From NCBI RefSeq assembly GCF_051657805.1, contig NZ_JBOFLJ010000011.1, positions 1 to 64,000 of the forward strand: a stretch of DNA of 64,000 nucleotides. The letters are read 5' to 3'. A program made the position numbers and the translations under genes. This document shows, piece after piece, positions 53,819-64,000 of this stretch. Every line of letters begins with the position of its first letter. Positions within the stretch are counted from its first letter, which is position 1. Source of the stretch: Aeromonas sp051657805. GTDB lineage: Bacteria > Pseudomonadota > Gammaproteobacteria > Enterobacterales > Aeromonadaceae. The notes under the pieces are model-generated. The model did not search any database and was not told the DNA's origin. It saw nothing but the letters and a program-made list of their open reading frames with translations.

Positions 53819-55774
53819 TCAGAACTGGTAGGTCATCCCCAGATTGTAGCGGCGACCGTCCAGCACGGTACCGTAGCTGCCGTAATCCACCGTCTTGTCG
53901 AACAGGTTGTAGACGCCGGCGGTGACGTTGAGGTGTTGATTGGCCTTGTAGACCAGGCCGGTGTCGAAGAAGGTGTAGGAGGGGGTGCCTTCGGCCATCC
54001 GGGTGCGGCTCAGGTAGTCGGAGGTCTTGCTGCGGAAGTTGACCCTGGACCAGAGGCTGACATCCGCGGTGGTCTGCCAGTCGACCGAGGCGTTGAACAT
54101 GTGGCGGGGCATCTGGTTCAGCGGTTTGCCTTCCATGGGGCCACTCTTCTGCTCGGACTGGGTATAGGTGTAGCTGGAGGCCAGGGACCAATCCTCATTG
54201 ATGGCCCAGTTGGCCGTGCTCTCCAACCCGCGCATGTTCGCCTTTTCGACGTTGATGCGGTCGCTGATGAAGTCGTAGGTATGCCCATTGAGGGTGCAGG
54301 ACGGGTCTGTCTTGCTGGAGCAGCGACGGATCTCGGAGAGCATGTCCTCGAAGTCGGTGTTGAACAGGGTCAGGCTGGCGCTGAGCCCTTCGCGACCGTC
54401 CCATAGCAGGGCAATCTCCTCGCTGACGCTGGTCTCCGGCTTGAGATCCGGATTGCCGACCAGGATGCCATCCTGGGTGCCTCCGCCGGTGGCCTGGCCC
54501 CAGTTGGCCGCCGACATGCGCAGATCGGGGGAGCGATAGCCCGTCGAGACCCCGCCCTTCAGGGTCCAGAATTCCGCCGGGTGCCAGACCCCGTAGAGGC
54601 GAGGGCTCCAGTGGGTGCCGTAGTTCTGATCCTGATCCATGCGGACCCCGCCGGTCAGGGCGAAGCTGTCCGTCAGGGACCACTCATCTTCCAGGAAGAG
54701 GGCCCAGCTCCAGCGGGTCAGCTGGCTGGCCCGGTTGCTCACGTTGAGCTGATTGCCTTGATCCTGCAGATCCTCGTAACGGTACTGGCCGCCGAGGCTC
54801 AGGTAGTGATCCCCCAGAATGAACTGGGTGTGGGTGTCGGCGATGCTGTTGATCATCTTCATCTGGCGGCCGGGGTTGGTGTTCTCTTCCCGCTGCAGAT
54901 AGCTGGTGGATGAGCCGAAGTCGTACTGGCCGTTGTGGGTGATGGCGTAGTTGGTGCGCTCGTAGGTGTTCAGACTGGGCTTGGACTTGGCCGGCAGGGA
55001 TTCGCCCGGGGTGCGGTCTCTATCCTGCAGGGAGCGGCTGACCTCGAAGTCGAAGCCATTGTGTGTATCCGGCGTCAGGCTGAACACGGCGGTGCCGCTT
55101 TTCGTCTCCTGTTCGGCGAAGCCGTTCTGGAACTGATCCTCTCCCCGGTGGGAGAGCTGGCCATTCAGGCGCATCCCCAGCAGCCCATCCACCAGGTTGC
55201 CCGCCGTGTAGCCGTCGGTCTGGAAGATGTCGCCGGACGCCTTGTTCTCCTGGAAGGTGGAGTCCGCATGGAGGGAGCCCTGCCAGGCGCTCATGCTGCT
55301 GGTCTTGCGGGTGATGACGTTGATGACGCCCCCCATGGCATCCGAGCCGTAGCGGGATGACATGGGACCGCGCACCACCTCGATGCGATCTATGGCCTGC
55401 AACGGAGGCAGCCAGCCCTGCTCTATGCCGGGACCGTCGCTGTTGGGGCGGGTACCGCGGCTGTCGACCCGCTTGCCGTCGACCAGCATCAGGGTGTACT
55501 TCGAGCCCATGCCGCGGATGCTGATGTCGCTGCTGCTGCCCCCGCCGGTGATCACCACGCCGGGCACGTCCTTCAGGGCGTCGGTGACGTCCCGATAGGC
55601 ACGCTTCTCCAGCTGTTCACGGGTCACCACCGAGATGGAGGCCGCCGTGTCCTCGATCTTCTGCTGGAAGCCGGAGGCGGTCACGACCATGACCTCGGGT
55701 TCGGCTGCATAGGCAGGGACGGCGAGGGACGCGAGAATGAGGGGGGTCAGCTTGTGAGGAGGGATCGTTGTCAT
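53819..55774 (-). CDS. cirA: TonB-dependent outer-membrane receptor (CirA-like)
   Basis: A 651-aa receptor similar over its length to E. coli CirA and Vibrio IrgA catechol-siderophore receptors. Signal peptide about 1-24 (ending VPAYAAE), TonB box EVMVVTA, plug with ASISVVTREQLEKRAYRDVTD then VDGKRVDSRG, ERIEVVRGPMS-like IDRIEVVRGPMSSRYGSDAM, and a 22-strand barrel ending in the terminal aromatic (GMTYQF). Expected cargo is a linearised catecholate siderophore. A Fur-like box lies about 150 bp upstream. M15 is chosen as start because MTTIPPHK leads directly into the signal. Confidence 0.88.
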   Translation of the reverse strand: MTTIPPHKLTPLILASLAVPAYAAEPEVMVVTASGFQQKIEDTAASISVVTREQLEKRAYRDVTDALKDVPGVVITGGGSSSDISIRGMGSKYTLMLVDGKRVDSRGTRPNSDGPGIEQGWLPPLQAIDRIEVVRGPMSSRYGSDAMGGVINVITRKTSSMSAWQGSLHADSTFQENKASGDIFQTDGYTAGNLVDGLLGMRLNGQLSHRGEDQFQNGFAEQETKSGTAVFSLTPDTHNGFDFEVSRSLQDRDRTPGESLPAKSKPSLNTYERTNYAITHNGQYDFGSSTSYLQREENTNPGRQMKMINSIADTHTQFILGDHYLSLGGQYRYEDLQDQGNQLNVSNRASQLTRWSWALFLEDEWSLTDSFALTGGVRMDQDQNYGTHWSPRLYGVWHPAEFWTLKGGVSTGYRSPDLRMSAANWGQATGGGTQDGILVGNPDLKPETSVSEEIALLWDGREGLSASLTLFNTDFEDMLSEIRRCSSKTDPSCTLNGHTYDFISDRINVEKANMRGLESTANWAINEDWSLASSYTYTQSEQKSGPMEGKPLNQMPRHMFNASVDWQTTADVSLWSRVNFRSKTSDYLSRTRMAEGTPSYTFFDTGLVYKANQHLNVTAGVYNLFDKTVDYGSYGTVLDGRRYNLGMTYQF

Positions 55775-56049
55775 CTTGGCCTGAACTCTGTGAGTGGGAA
55801 AATGGGATTCATCCATGATCGACTCGGTGACCTAGCCTGCCGGTGTCCAGGGGCGATAAGGCTCAATTGGATTTAGTCCCGAGTTCGGCGGGCATTGTAG
55901 TCAGCACGGCAAGGTGTGTAAATGATAATTAATCGCATTTGATGGGATTGAGATCAGATGAGGGTGAGAGGGGAGTGGCACTAGTCTGGGGGATAAGGGG
56001 CGGTTGGGATCGGGCGGAGAATGAGAGAAGAAGCTGGCATTGGGGCAAC
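55775..56049. other. Intergenic region between receptor and cold-shock genes
   Basis: About 275 bp that hold the receptor promoter and Fur-like site. Nothing else is recognised. Confidence 0.6.
55923..55937. promoter_or_regulatory. Candidate Fur box
   Basis: TGATAATTAATCGCA matches about 11 of 14 informative positions of the 7-1-7 Fur consensus (TGATAATnATTATCA), about 150 bp upstream of the siderophore receptor start. Confidence 0.5.
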
Positions 56050-56076
56050 AAAAAACCCGCCGAGGCGGGTTTTTTC
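56050..56076 (-). terminator. Cold-shock gene terminator
   Basis: AAAAAACCCGCC-GA-GGCGGGTTTTTT, a perfect intrinsic terminator with T/A runs on both sides. Confidence 0.92.
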
Positions 56077-56126
56077 AATTCATGCAGAAGGTCCTGTCGA
56101 TGAACGACCAGGCTTCCTGGCTTGAA

Positions 56127-56339
56127 TTACAGACCAACTACGTTGGCAGCAGCCGGGCCTTTCTGGCCTTGCTCGATGGTGAACTCAACACGCTGACCTT
56201 CTTCCAGGGTTTTGAAACCGTTGGACTGGATGGCGGAGAAGTGTACGAACACGTCTTTGCTGCCGTCAGCCGGGGAGATGAAGCCAAAACCTTTCTCAGC
56301 GTTGAAGAACTTAACGGTACCAGTCATTTTGTTGGACAT
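56127..56339 (-). CDS. Cold-shock protein (CspA family)
   Basis: A 70-aa single-domain nucleic-acid-binding protein. The RNP1 motif is KGFGFI and RNP2 VFVHF, with the usual frame MTGTVKFFNAEKGFGFISP. It acts as an RNA chaperone. The true start is the internal MSNKMTG, preceded by AAGGAA. It has a long AT-rich leader upstream, as expected for cspA-type mRNAs with a cold-responsive 5' UTR. Cold induction itself cannot be seen. Confidence 0.94.
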   Translation of the reverse strand: MSNKMTGTVKFFNAEKGFGFISPADGSKDVFVHFSAIQSNGFKTLEEGQRVEFTIEQGQKGPAAANVVGL

Positions 56340-56616
56340 GATAATTTCCTTGAATAGTGATATTGAAACGCCACCTGTTGTGGCAATCCATGATTTTTCG
56401 TCAGCAATACGTATGGGGAGCACTAAAGAAGGATAATTATTTGGCCTGAATCTTCGATGAAGAACTCATGCACAAATCACTGCTTTAAAATGACTGCCTA
56501 ACATAATCAGGTCTGAACTACCGAACCATCGAATCGATTAGAACACGCACACCTCGCCATGGCAATCTTTATCTCGGTGTTAACTGCCTGCCATCGTCCG
56601 CTTTGGAGTGGTTTCT
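56340..56616 (-). promoter_or_regulatory. Leader and upstream region of the cold-shock gene
   Basis: An AT-rich stretch of roughly 280 bp with no convincing gene, upstream of the csp ATG on the minus strand. The position and composition suggest a long 5' UTR, but no promoter or cold box is confirmed. Confidence 0.4.
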
Positions 56617-56682
56617 GTGGACAAAATCGCCTTCTACCAGATGAACAAGGTGGTCCTTGAACTGCTGATCAAGGAAGCATGA
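56617..56682 (+). CDS. Possible 21-aa small ORF
   Basis: GTG-start ORF with TTGGAG eight bases before, reading MDKIAFYQMNKVVLELLIKE(A). The residue pattern is amphipathic and protein-like. It could be a small protein or the fragment of a lost gene. The frame continues open upstream for several codons (RFGVVSV), so a fragment is quite possible. Confidence 0.3.
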   Translation: MDKIAFYQMNKVVLELLIKEA

Positions 56683-56731
56683 TGTGCCATGTCAGGACGA
56701 CTGTATGCTTGTCCGGACAGGCCATCCTGGG

Positions 56732-57016
56732 TTAGCGCTTGCTTCGGTACTTGTTGCTGACGGAGTCGGACCAGCTGAAGGTTTCGGAAGCGGATTGATC
56801 CTTGGCACGTGCCTTGGCCTTCTCTCTTGCCAGGGCAGAGGCTGCCTTGGCGGCCTTGTTGCGATCGGCCTCGATCTTCAGGCGCCCCTCTTCACGGATC
56901 TTGTTGCGCTCCCCGTTGCTCAGGGTGTGATCCGCATTGGCCTGGGCCTTTTGCAGCAACAAGGTGATCTCGGCCTTCTCGGCTTCGGTGAGATCCTTCA
57001 TCTCGAGTTTCTTCAT
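56732..57016 (-). CDS. DUF3811 (YjbD-like) small protein
   Basis: A 94-aa cytosolic protein. The core LTEAEKAEITLLLQKAQ, a Lys/Ala-rich middle and the ending SETFSWSD match E. coli YjbD (DUF3811), of unknown function. It starts MKKLEMKDLTE after AGGAGT. High Lys/Arg/Ala content suggests a helical, nucleic-acid-friendly protein. Confidence 0.75.
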   Translation of the reverse strand: MKKLEMKDLTEAEKAEITLLLQKAQANADHTLSNGERNKIREEGRLKIEADRNKAAKAASALAREKAKARAKDQSASETFSWSDSVSNKYRSKR

Positions 57017-57302
57017 GGGGGCACTCCTGTGGCGGGGATGGTTCACCCTAGCACAGTCGGTGAAGCATATCTTATGGAATCGCCTTTCCATCATCAAAAT
57101 GAATAAGCCGACCGGGTTTTGGCCGGATGCTGGGTGAGGGGTTGGCGGCCTGGTGCCATGAGGCTGGATCCGGGCGGGACGTTGGGGGTATGCTGAGGTG
57201 AGTGCGATCCAGGATCGTCACTGCAAGCGTACTGAAGTCTATGATTCGGATGGCATGCTGGAACCTTGGTTCCAACTGTCTGGGTAACATTTTTGGAGTC
57301 TG

Positions 57303-57428
57303 ATGATGAGCAACAAAGAACAGCATCACGGCAAAGATGCCAAGAAAAAACCGCAGATGTCACTGAAAGAGAAACGCGAAGCCAAACGGCAGAAAGCCGA
57401 TCTGAAAAATGGCGGCGCGATGAAGTAA
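57303..57428 (+). CDS. Basic 41-aa small protein
   Basis: A 41-codon ORF with GGAG just upstream begins MMSNKEQHHGKDAKKKPQMS and continues LKEKREAKRQKADLK. It is strongly basic. Similar short Lys-rich proteins occur in related gammaproteobacteria, but I know of no function. A terminator follows. Good ribosome site, start tandem (ATGATG) and terminator favour a real gene. Confidence 0.65.
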   Translation: MMSNKEQHHGKDAKKKPQMSLKEKREAKRQKADLKNGGAMK

Positions 57429-57463
57429 CGCTCCTACACTGTTGTTCCTTTGGAGCCAGTATC

Positions 57464-57495
57464 AAGCCAGCCTGTCATGGGCTGGCTTTTATGTT
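57464..57495. terminator. Terminator after the 41-aa gene
   Basis: AAGCCAGCC-TGTCATG-GGCTGGCTT followed by TTATGTTTT. It overlaps the 3' end of the convergent binding-protein gene. Confidence 0.8.
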
Positions 57496-58245
57496 TTCGG
57501 CACCCGGTGAAGTGCCATAGGCGGTGAAGATCCTGGCATAGCGGCCATCCTCCTTCATCCTGGTCAGCTGGCGATCGAACCACTGCTGCTGCGCCGCCTG
57601 ACGAAAGGCGAAGTGGTACTGGGTGGGCGGGAACAAATCCAGCTGGCGTACCCGCTCGGGGCGATAGCGCTCCCCGTTGCGCTTGTCCTGACCGAGCTGC
57701 GCGAGATAGTAGTAGAACACCTGTTGTTCCAGGATCACCGCATCTGTGCGCCCCAGCAGCAGCTTCTGCACCTGGCTCTCTTGCCGCGCCACCTCTTCAT
57801 ACCGCGCATTCCGGGCGCTGATGCGAGCGAACTCCTCTCCCAGGATCTGCTGTGCCCGCTGAAAGGCGCTGACTCTCAGGGTGGCCAGATCTGACAAGGT
57901 CCGTACTGGCACCTCGCCCAGCGTGAATACCCGGTTGTGGAAGGTGATCACCGGTTGGGAGAGGTACACCCGCGCCAGCATGCCGGGTTTGACATTGATG
58001 ACGGCATCCAGCTTGCCCTGTGCCAGCATGCGAAAGGTGCGCTCCAGCGGTAGGTAGACGAACTGGGGTTCATAACCGCTGTCGGCGAAGGCAGCTGTCA
58101 GCAGGTCCAGCTCTATGCCCCGGCCTTGCTCCTGTATCACATAGGGGGGAATGGCAAAGCTGACCCCGACGCGCAATGGCTCGGCCAGCAGCGGGCTGAC
58201 ATGAAGCAGCAGGATGCAGGACAGCAGGCGGTTGAACGGGGTCAT
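57475..58245 (-). CDS. Periplasmic amino-acid-type binding protein (SBP_bac_3)
   Basis: A 256-aa exported solute-binding protein with signal MTPFNRLLSCILLLHVSP, then LRVGVSFAIPPYVIQEQGRG and ELDLLTAAFADSGY, typical of the family-3 fold. No permease genes adjoin it, so it may be an orphan sensor-like binding protein. Ligand unknown. The start MTPFNR is chosen over an upstream extension that would break the signal peptide. Confidence 0.82.
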   Translation of the reverse strand: MTPFNRLLSCILLLHVSPLLAEPLRVGVSFAIPPYVIQEQGRGIELDLLTAAFADSGYEPQFVYLPLERTFRMLAQGKLDAVINVKPGMLARVYLSQPVITFHNRVFTLGEVPVRTLSDLATLRVSAFQRAQQILGEEFARISARNARYEEVARQESQVQKLLLGRTDAVILEQQVFYYYLAQLGQDKRNGERYRPERVRQLDLFPPTQYHFAFRQAAQQQWFDRQLTRMKEDGRYARIFTAYGTSPGAENIKASP

Positions 58246-58363
58246 ACAGGATCTCGGATGGGGTTCGCCCAGATGGTAACCCCAAGGCTCGGCAATCACG
58301 CCGTGATGGGGACGCGACACCTTCAAAAGCCCAAAAAGGGGGGCTGACTGCGTCAGAAGCAGG

Positions 58364-58392
58364 CAAAAAAAGGCCCTGAATCGTCAGGGCCT
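58364..58392 (-). terminator. ssb terminator
   Basis: AGGCCCTGA-ATCG-TCAGGGCCT, with a run of seven T on the minus strand. Confidence 0.9.
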
Positions 58393-58399
58393 GGGTGTC

Positions 58400-58966
58400 T
58401 TAGAAGGGGATGTCGTCGTCGAAGTCCATCGGCGGCTCGTTGTAGACCGGCGGTGCGGACTGCGGCTGCTGCGCAGGACGACCGTAGCCACCCTGTTGCT
58501 GCATGTTCTGCTGCGGTGCGGGAGCGGGACGCTGCATGTTCTGCTGGGGAGCCTGTTGCGGCTGACCCCAGTTGCCCTGGGATTGCTGACCGCCCATGCC
58601 CTGGCCCCCTTGTGGACGGCCGCCCAGCATCTGCATCACACCGGTGAAGCTGTCGACCAGTACTTCGGTGGTGTAGCGCTCCTGGCCACTCTGATCCTGC
58701 CACTTGCGGGTCTGCAGCTTGCCTTCCACATAGACCTGGGAACCCTTCTTCAGGTATTCACCCGCGACTTCGGCCAGCTTGCCCATGAACACCACGCGGT
58801 GCCACTCGGTGCGCTCTTTCTGCTCACCGGTTTGCTTGTCACGCCAGGTCTCGGAGGTGGCTATGGTGATGTTGGTCACGGCACCGCCACTCGGCATGTA
58901 GCGCACTTCAGGATCCTGCCCCAGGTTACCGATCAGAATGACTTTGTTGATGCCTCGACTGGCCAT
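58400..58966 (-). CDS. ssb: Single-stranded DNA-binding protein
   Basis: SSB of 188 aa. N-terminal OB-fold (about 1-112: GINKVILIGNLGQDPEVRYM, WHRVVFMGKLAEVAGEYL), a Gln/Pro/Gly-rich linker and the conserved acidic tail DFDDDIPF that recruits repair and replication proteins. In E. coli ssb is directly divergent from uvrA. Here about 1.5 kb with a CsgD-like regulator lies between them. Confidence 0.97.
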   Translation of the reverse strand: MASRGINKVILIGNLGQDPEVRYMPSGGAVTNITIATSETWRDKQTGEQKERTEWHRVVFMGKLAEVAGEYLKKGSQVYVEGKLQTRKWQDQSGQERYTTEVLVDSFTGVMQMLGGRPQGGQGMGGQQSQGNWGQPQQAPQQNMQRPAPAPQQNMQQQGGYGRPAQQPQSAPPVYNEPPMDFDDDIPF

Positions 58967-59510
58967 AATCTCTCTTCCACCTTATATACCGACCAGCTGA
59001 CTGGTCTGGGTTCACTCACAATATTGCTGCCGCGCAAGTCCGCCATCGTCTGATCTGACGCGGGATTGCCAGCGGGTCGCTGATGGGGCCGGGCCCTGTC
59101 ATCGACATCCGGATTAGCTCGCCATAGTAACAGTTGATGTGCGGGATAGCACATCTTTAGCGCCGCAGGAGCGGTTTGAGCCATCCCCCAGGCGGGTGGG
59201 AATACGCTATCGCAGTTGCCCTGATCCCGGCAAGTACGGCCATGGGGGGTGGCTCACGTCTTTGCATTTTTTGTCGGCGTGAGGAGCCTGATCACAGTTT
59301 GCCCCATCCTGCCTCATTCCCCCCCAAATAGGGGGGCTCTCCTAGTCCACTGTATTGTCTGATAAAAAAATGATTTTATATCGACCCATATGAAGCCTAA
59401 TGCTTTTTTAATACTATGTAAAAACAACGGCTTGTTACTCTCTCGCGACCATTGCTGGCGTATGAAATGACGATCAAGGCCGACAGGCAAAAAGTTCGAG
59501 GAAGAGCCCC
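58967..59510. other. Non-coding region between ssb and the CsgD-like gene
   Basis: About 540 bp with no supported gene; a minus-strand frame at 58933-59184 overlaps ssb and lacks protein character. It holds GACCAGCTGACTGGTC near 58990 (a palindrome close to the ssb promoter), a C7-AAATA-G6 hairpin at 59319-59336 and an AT-rich patch (about 59355-59420) just before the regulator. Confidence 0.6.
59319..59336. promoter_or_regulatory. CCCCCCC-AAATA-GGGGGG palindrome
   Basis: A C-run/G-run inverted repeat about 180 bp upstream of the CsgD-like regulator, in a promoter-sized gap. It could be a regulator site or an RNA hairpin. Confidence 0.35.
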
Positions 59511-60155
59511 ATGAAGACAGAGACTCCGCTGGTACTCGTGACCGAAGGCAATGTTCAGGCGAGCACCTTCATGAGTTATCTGATGGCTCAACTGGGTCAG
59601 CCCATATGCCTCATCAGCCACCCCGATCAGCTGCTGACCGTCACGGGTTGCAGCCTGTTTCTGGTCGATCTGGACTATCTCAAGTCAAGCCAGCAGTTTG
59701 ACTGGCACAGGAATATCGCCGCGTTCGATGGGGTCCATACCGTGCTGCTCAATGCGCCGACCAACACGGATCGGGATCTGCTGCTGATGTGGCCCAATAC
59801 CAGCGGCCTCTTCTTTCGCCAGGACCCCCTGGACCGACTGGTGGCCGGCATCAAGAAGGTGAGGCAGGGGGAGTTCTGGATCCCTCGCCACCTGATGTGC
59901 GAGCTGGTCAGCTATTACCGGCAGGGGGCCGAGCCAACCCAGCGCAGCCAGAGCCTGCTGACGGCGCGCGAGCGTGAGATCATCCGCCATTTGATGACGG
60001 GGGCCTCCAACACCGAGATCGCCGACAACCTGTTCGTCAGCGAGCACACCATCAAGTCCCACCTCTATAACGTCTTCAAGAAGTTGAACGTCAAGAACCG
60101 GCTGCAGGCGGTGAGCTGGGCCAAGGAGTACCTCGATCTGACGAGTTCCCACTGA
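59511..60155 (+). CDS. CsgD/VpsT-type LuxR regulator
   Basis: A 214-aa regulator of the CsgD/VpsT class. An atypical receiver-like domain (about 1-125) is followed by a LuxR HTH (about 145-205: LTAREREIIRHLMTGASNTE, IADNLFVSEHTIKSHLYNVF). W123-I-P-R126 stands where VpsT binds cyclic di-GMP (W[F/L/M][T/S]R); the W and R are kept, the third residue differs. Such proteins control biofilm matrix genes. Ribosome site GAGGAAGAG. The gene splits the usual ssb-uvrA pair. Confidence 0.87.
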   Translation: MKTETPLVLVTEGNVQASTFMSYLMAQLGQPICLISHPDQLLTVTGCSLFLVDLDYLKSSQQFDWHRNIAAFDGVHTVLLNAPTNTDRDLLLMWPNTSGLFFRQDPLDRLVAGIKKVRQGEFWIPRHLMCELVSYYRQGAEPTQRSQSLLTAREREIIRHLMTGASNTEIADNLFVSEHTIKSHLYNVFKKLNVKNRLQAVSWAKEYLDLTSSH

Positions 60156-60482
60156 GGCGGGTTCGGGGCTCAGATTGATACCCGGCCTATCGCTGGCCAG
60201 CGAGGAGCTCAGGGGTGCCGATATCCCGCTGGCATCCCAGCCACCTGAGCAGCAGAGCTATCCCGTAGAGAGTGGCGTTCTGGTGATGGATGGCACCACT
60301 ACTCGTTTTATCCATCGTTTTTATCGCCGTCTCAGCCCACATTTCGGCTGGTTCCACGGAGCCGGAGGGCGGCCGTTCCTATGGGTGTCACCCCGATGAT
60401 TTCCCCCGTTAACTGTCTATCCATCCAGTAGTCTCTATGCCATACTGGTTCGCTCTGGTTTGTGTATCGAGCGTGCAAGAAG
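60156..60482 (+). other. Region upstream of uvrA
   Basis: About 330 bp with no gene. It contains the LexA-like box described separately and the uvrA promoter. Confidence 0.6.
60411..60430. promoter_or_regulatory. LexA (SOS) box of uvrA
   Basis: AACTGTCTATCCATCCAGTA fits CTGT-N8-ACAG with one mismatch in the second half (CCAG), and has the outer TA. It lies 53 bp before the uvrA ATG, the usual position for SOS control. Confidence 0.7.
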
Positions 60483-63311
<2,829 letters not shown>

Positions 63312-63327
63312 AGCGAGAAAGACAAGC

Positions 63328-63350
63328 AAGGGGCCTCTGGCCCCTTTTTT
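63328..63350 (+). terminator. uvrA terminator
   Basis: AAGGGGCC-TCT-GGCCCCTT followed by TTTT. Confidence 0.9.
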
Positions 63351-63460
63351 GTCGGTTGCGGTTGGTGAGGTGTCCGAATGTTCTGCTCAAGCACGTTCGC
63401 GGACGGCGATGAGCTGGTCGTGAGTAACGTCGGAGATTTACAAGTCGGGGGGAAAGGAGA

Positions 63461-63586
63461 TCAGTGGGTCAGCATCAGGAAGGCGAGGGCAAACACGAAG
63501 CCCAGCAAGATAAACAGGAAGGAGCCTATGCCCCAGATGGCTGCCAATATACCCAGTATTTTGTCTTTTCGAGTCTGTGGTTTCAT
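63461..63586 (-). CDS. 41-aa single-span membrane protein
   Basis: Minus-strand ORF of 41 codons reading MKPQTRKDKILGILAAIWGI then GSFLFILLGFVFALAFLML with TH at the end. It is positive at the N-terminus, then a long hydrophobic span with the pattern of a real membrane protein. No family recognised. The ribosome site is weak (TAGAGC). The opposite strand holds a competing frame with no such pattern. Confidence 0.6.
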   Translation of the reverse strand: MKPQTRKDKILGILAAIWGIGSFLFILLGFVFALAFLMLTH

Positions 63587-63912
63587 AGATGCTCTATTAC
63601 AGCTGCGCTACACCGCATTAATAAAATACGCAGTCCGTGACAGTTAAACAACATCCGGTGAGGGAATGGGAGGCTTAAAGATATATTTAATTGGTATTTA
63701 TGGTGGGCGGCAGTGGCATGGTAATAATATAACTATCTGTATTTAATGTGATTTAATGGCATTTAAGATGATTTGATGAACAACTGAAGTTGCCGTGCAC
63801 ATCCATCTATTTCTTGATAACTATTGAGCTAAATCAATAACTCTTCATTCACATCCTTTTATAGTTTTCGGGCTTACAACATAGAAAGAAAACAAAAAAA
63901 GGGAATTAAGTG
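63587..63912. other. AT-rich upstream region of ompW
   Basis: About 325 bp, much richer in A/T than the rest, with no gene. It contains an FNR-like site at 63824 and the ompW promoter. Confidence 0.6.
63824..63837. promoter_or_regulatory. FNR-like site upstream of ompW
   Basis: TTGAGCTAAATCAA differs from the FNR consensus TTGAT-N4-ATCAA by one base, 76 bp before the ompW start codon. FNR control of ompW is known in E. coli. Confidence 0.6.
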
Positions 63913-64000
63913 ATGAAAAAGATCCTTCCTCTGGTAATCGCAGCCGCCTTTGCTTCCCCTCTCGCCATGGCACACCAGGCCGGCGATATTCTGGTGCGTG
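63913..64000 (+). CDS. ompW: Outer-membrane protein OmpW (5' end only)
   Basis: The first 29 codons are visible: MKKILPLVIAAAFASPLAMA (signal) followed by HQAGDILVR, the typical start of OmpW, an eight-stranded outer-membrane channel for small hydrophobic compounds. The gene runs off the end of the window. An AGGGA ribosome site precedes the ATG. Confidence 0.85.
   Translation, partial: MKKILPLVIAAAFASPLAMAHQAGDILVR

Noticed and set aside
58933..59184. A minus-strand frame overlapping the ssb start
   Set aside because: It overlaps ssb in another frame and has no ribosome site.
63378..63647. An 89-codon + strand frame after uvrA
   Set aside because: The minus strand carries a coherent membrane-protein frame; the + frame has none of the expected signals.

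Overview
The window is high-GC gammaproteobacterial DNA and most likely comes from an Aeromonas chromosome. The basis is the mix of close E. coli/Vibrio-type orthologues (DhaKLM, RecC-RecB-RecD, UvrA, SSB, YhaJ, CirA-like receptor, OmpW), the small-subunit catalase KatA, and the uniform GC-rich codon use. Genus is an inference; no database was searched.

Layout. 1-340: end of an rRNA operon (5S rRNA, tRNA-Asp, terminator). 426-2373: cupin protein and a guanine/hypoxanthine-type NCS2 permease. 2421-6962: dihydroxyacetone kinase genes dhaKLM facing their regulator dhaR. 7015-12395: LysR regulator divergent from an agmatine/putrescine operon: cytosolic agmatine deiminase, a 23-codon leader ORF that copies the start of the next gene, N-carbamoylputrescine amidase, a PotF-type binding protein and a Tat-exported second deiminase. 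12426-18234: SDR oxidoreductase, AI-2E-type permease, exported NUDIX-PAP2 fusion, small membrane protein, repeat-rich lipoprotein, DUF1496 protein. 18320-18800: three tandem copies of a roughly 160-bp unit (Arg-rich micro-ORF plus terminator), only the first with an intact ORF. 18863-25190: catalase, AaaT-like acetyltransferase, AraC/GyrI-like regulator, EamA exporter, DUF2214 protein, dCache-GGDEF protein. 25206-31585: ABC importer operon with a cytosolic alkaline-phosphatase-superfamily enzyme and a HAD phosphatase, divergent from a GntR/UTRA regulator; this looks like organophosphorus uptake with unknown substrate. 31655-35683: XRE-type regulator, then the yhaJ / small exported protein / pirin / yqjF-type DoxX group. 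35865-44993: recC, recB, recD.

45047-48770 is a TTG-start acetyltransferase followed by a visibly more AT-rich cassette (exported alpha/beta hydrolase, TetR regulator, SGNH hydrolase) with three copies of a TetR-like operator, probably acquired. 49405-56339: PAS-GGDEF cyclase, small secreted proteins, an OmpR/EnvZ-type two-component system divergent from a Met/His-rich periplasmic protein, a CirA-like receptor with a Fur-like box, and a cold-shock protein. 56617-64000: small proteins, a periplasmic binding protein, ssb, a CsgD/VpsT-like regulator, uvrA with a LexA-like box, a 41-aa membrane protein, and the start of ompW behind an FNR-like site.

The most unusual items are the tandem micro-ORF array, the agmatine operon with its duplicated leader ORF and Tat-exported deiminase, the exported NUDIX-PAP2 fusion, the repeat lipoprotein, and the organophosphorus operon. 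No CRISPR array, prophage or complete insertion sequence was seen.
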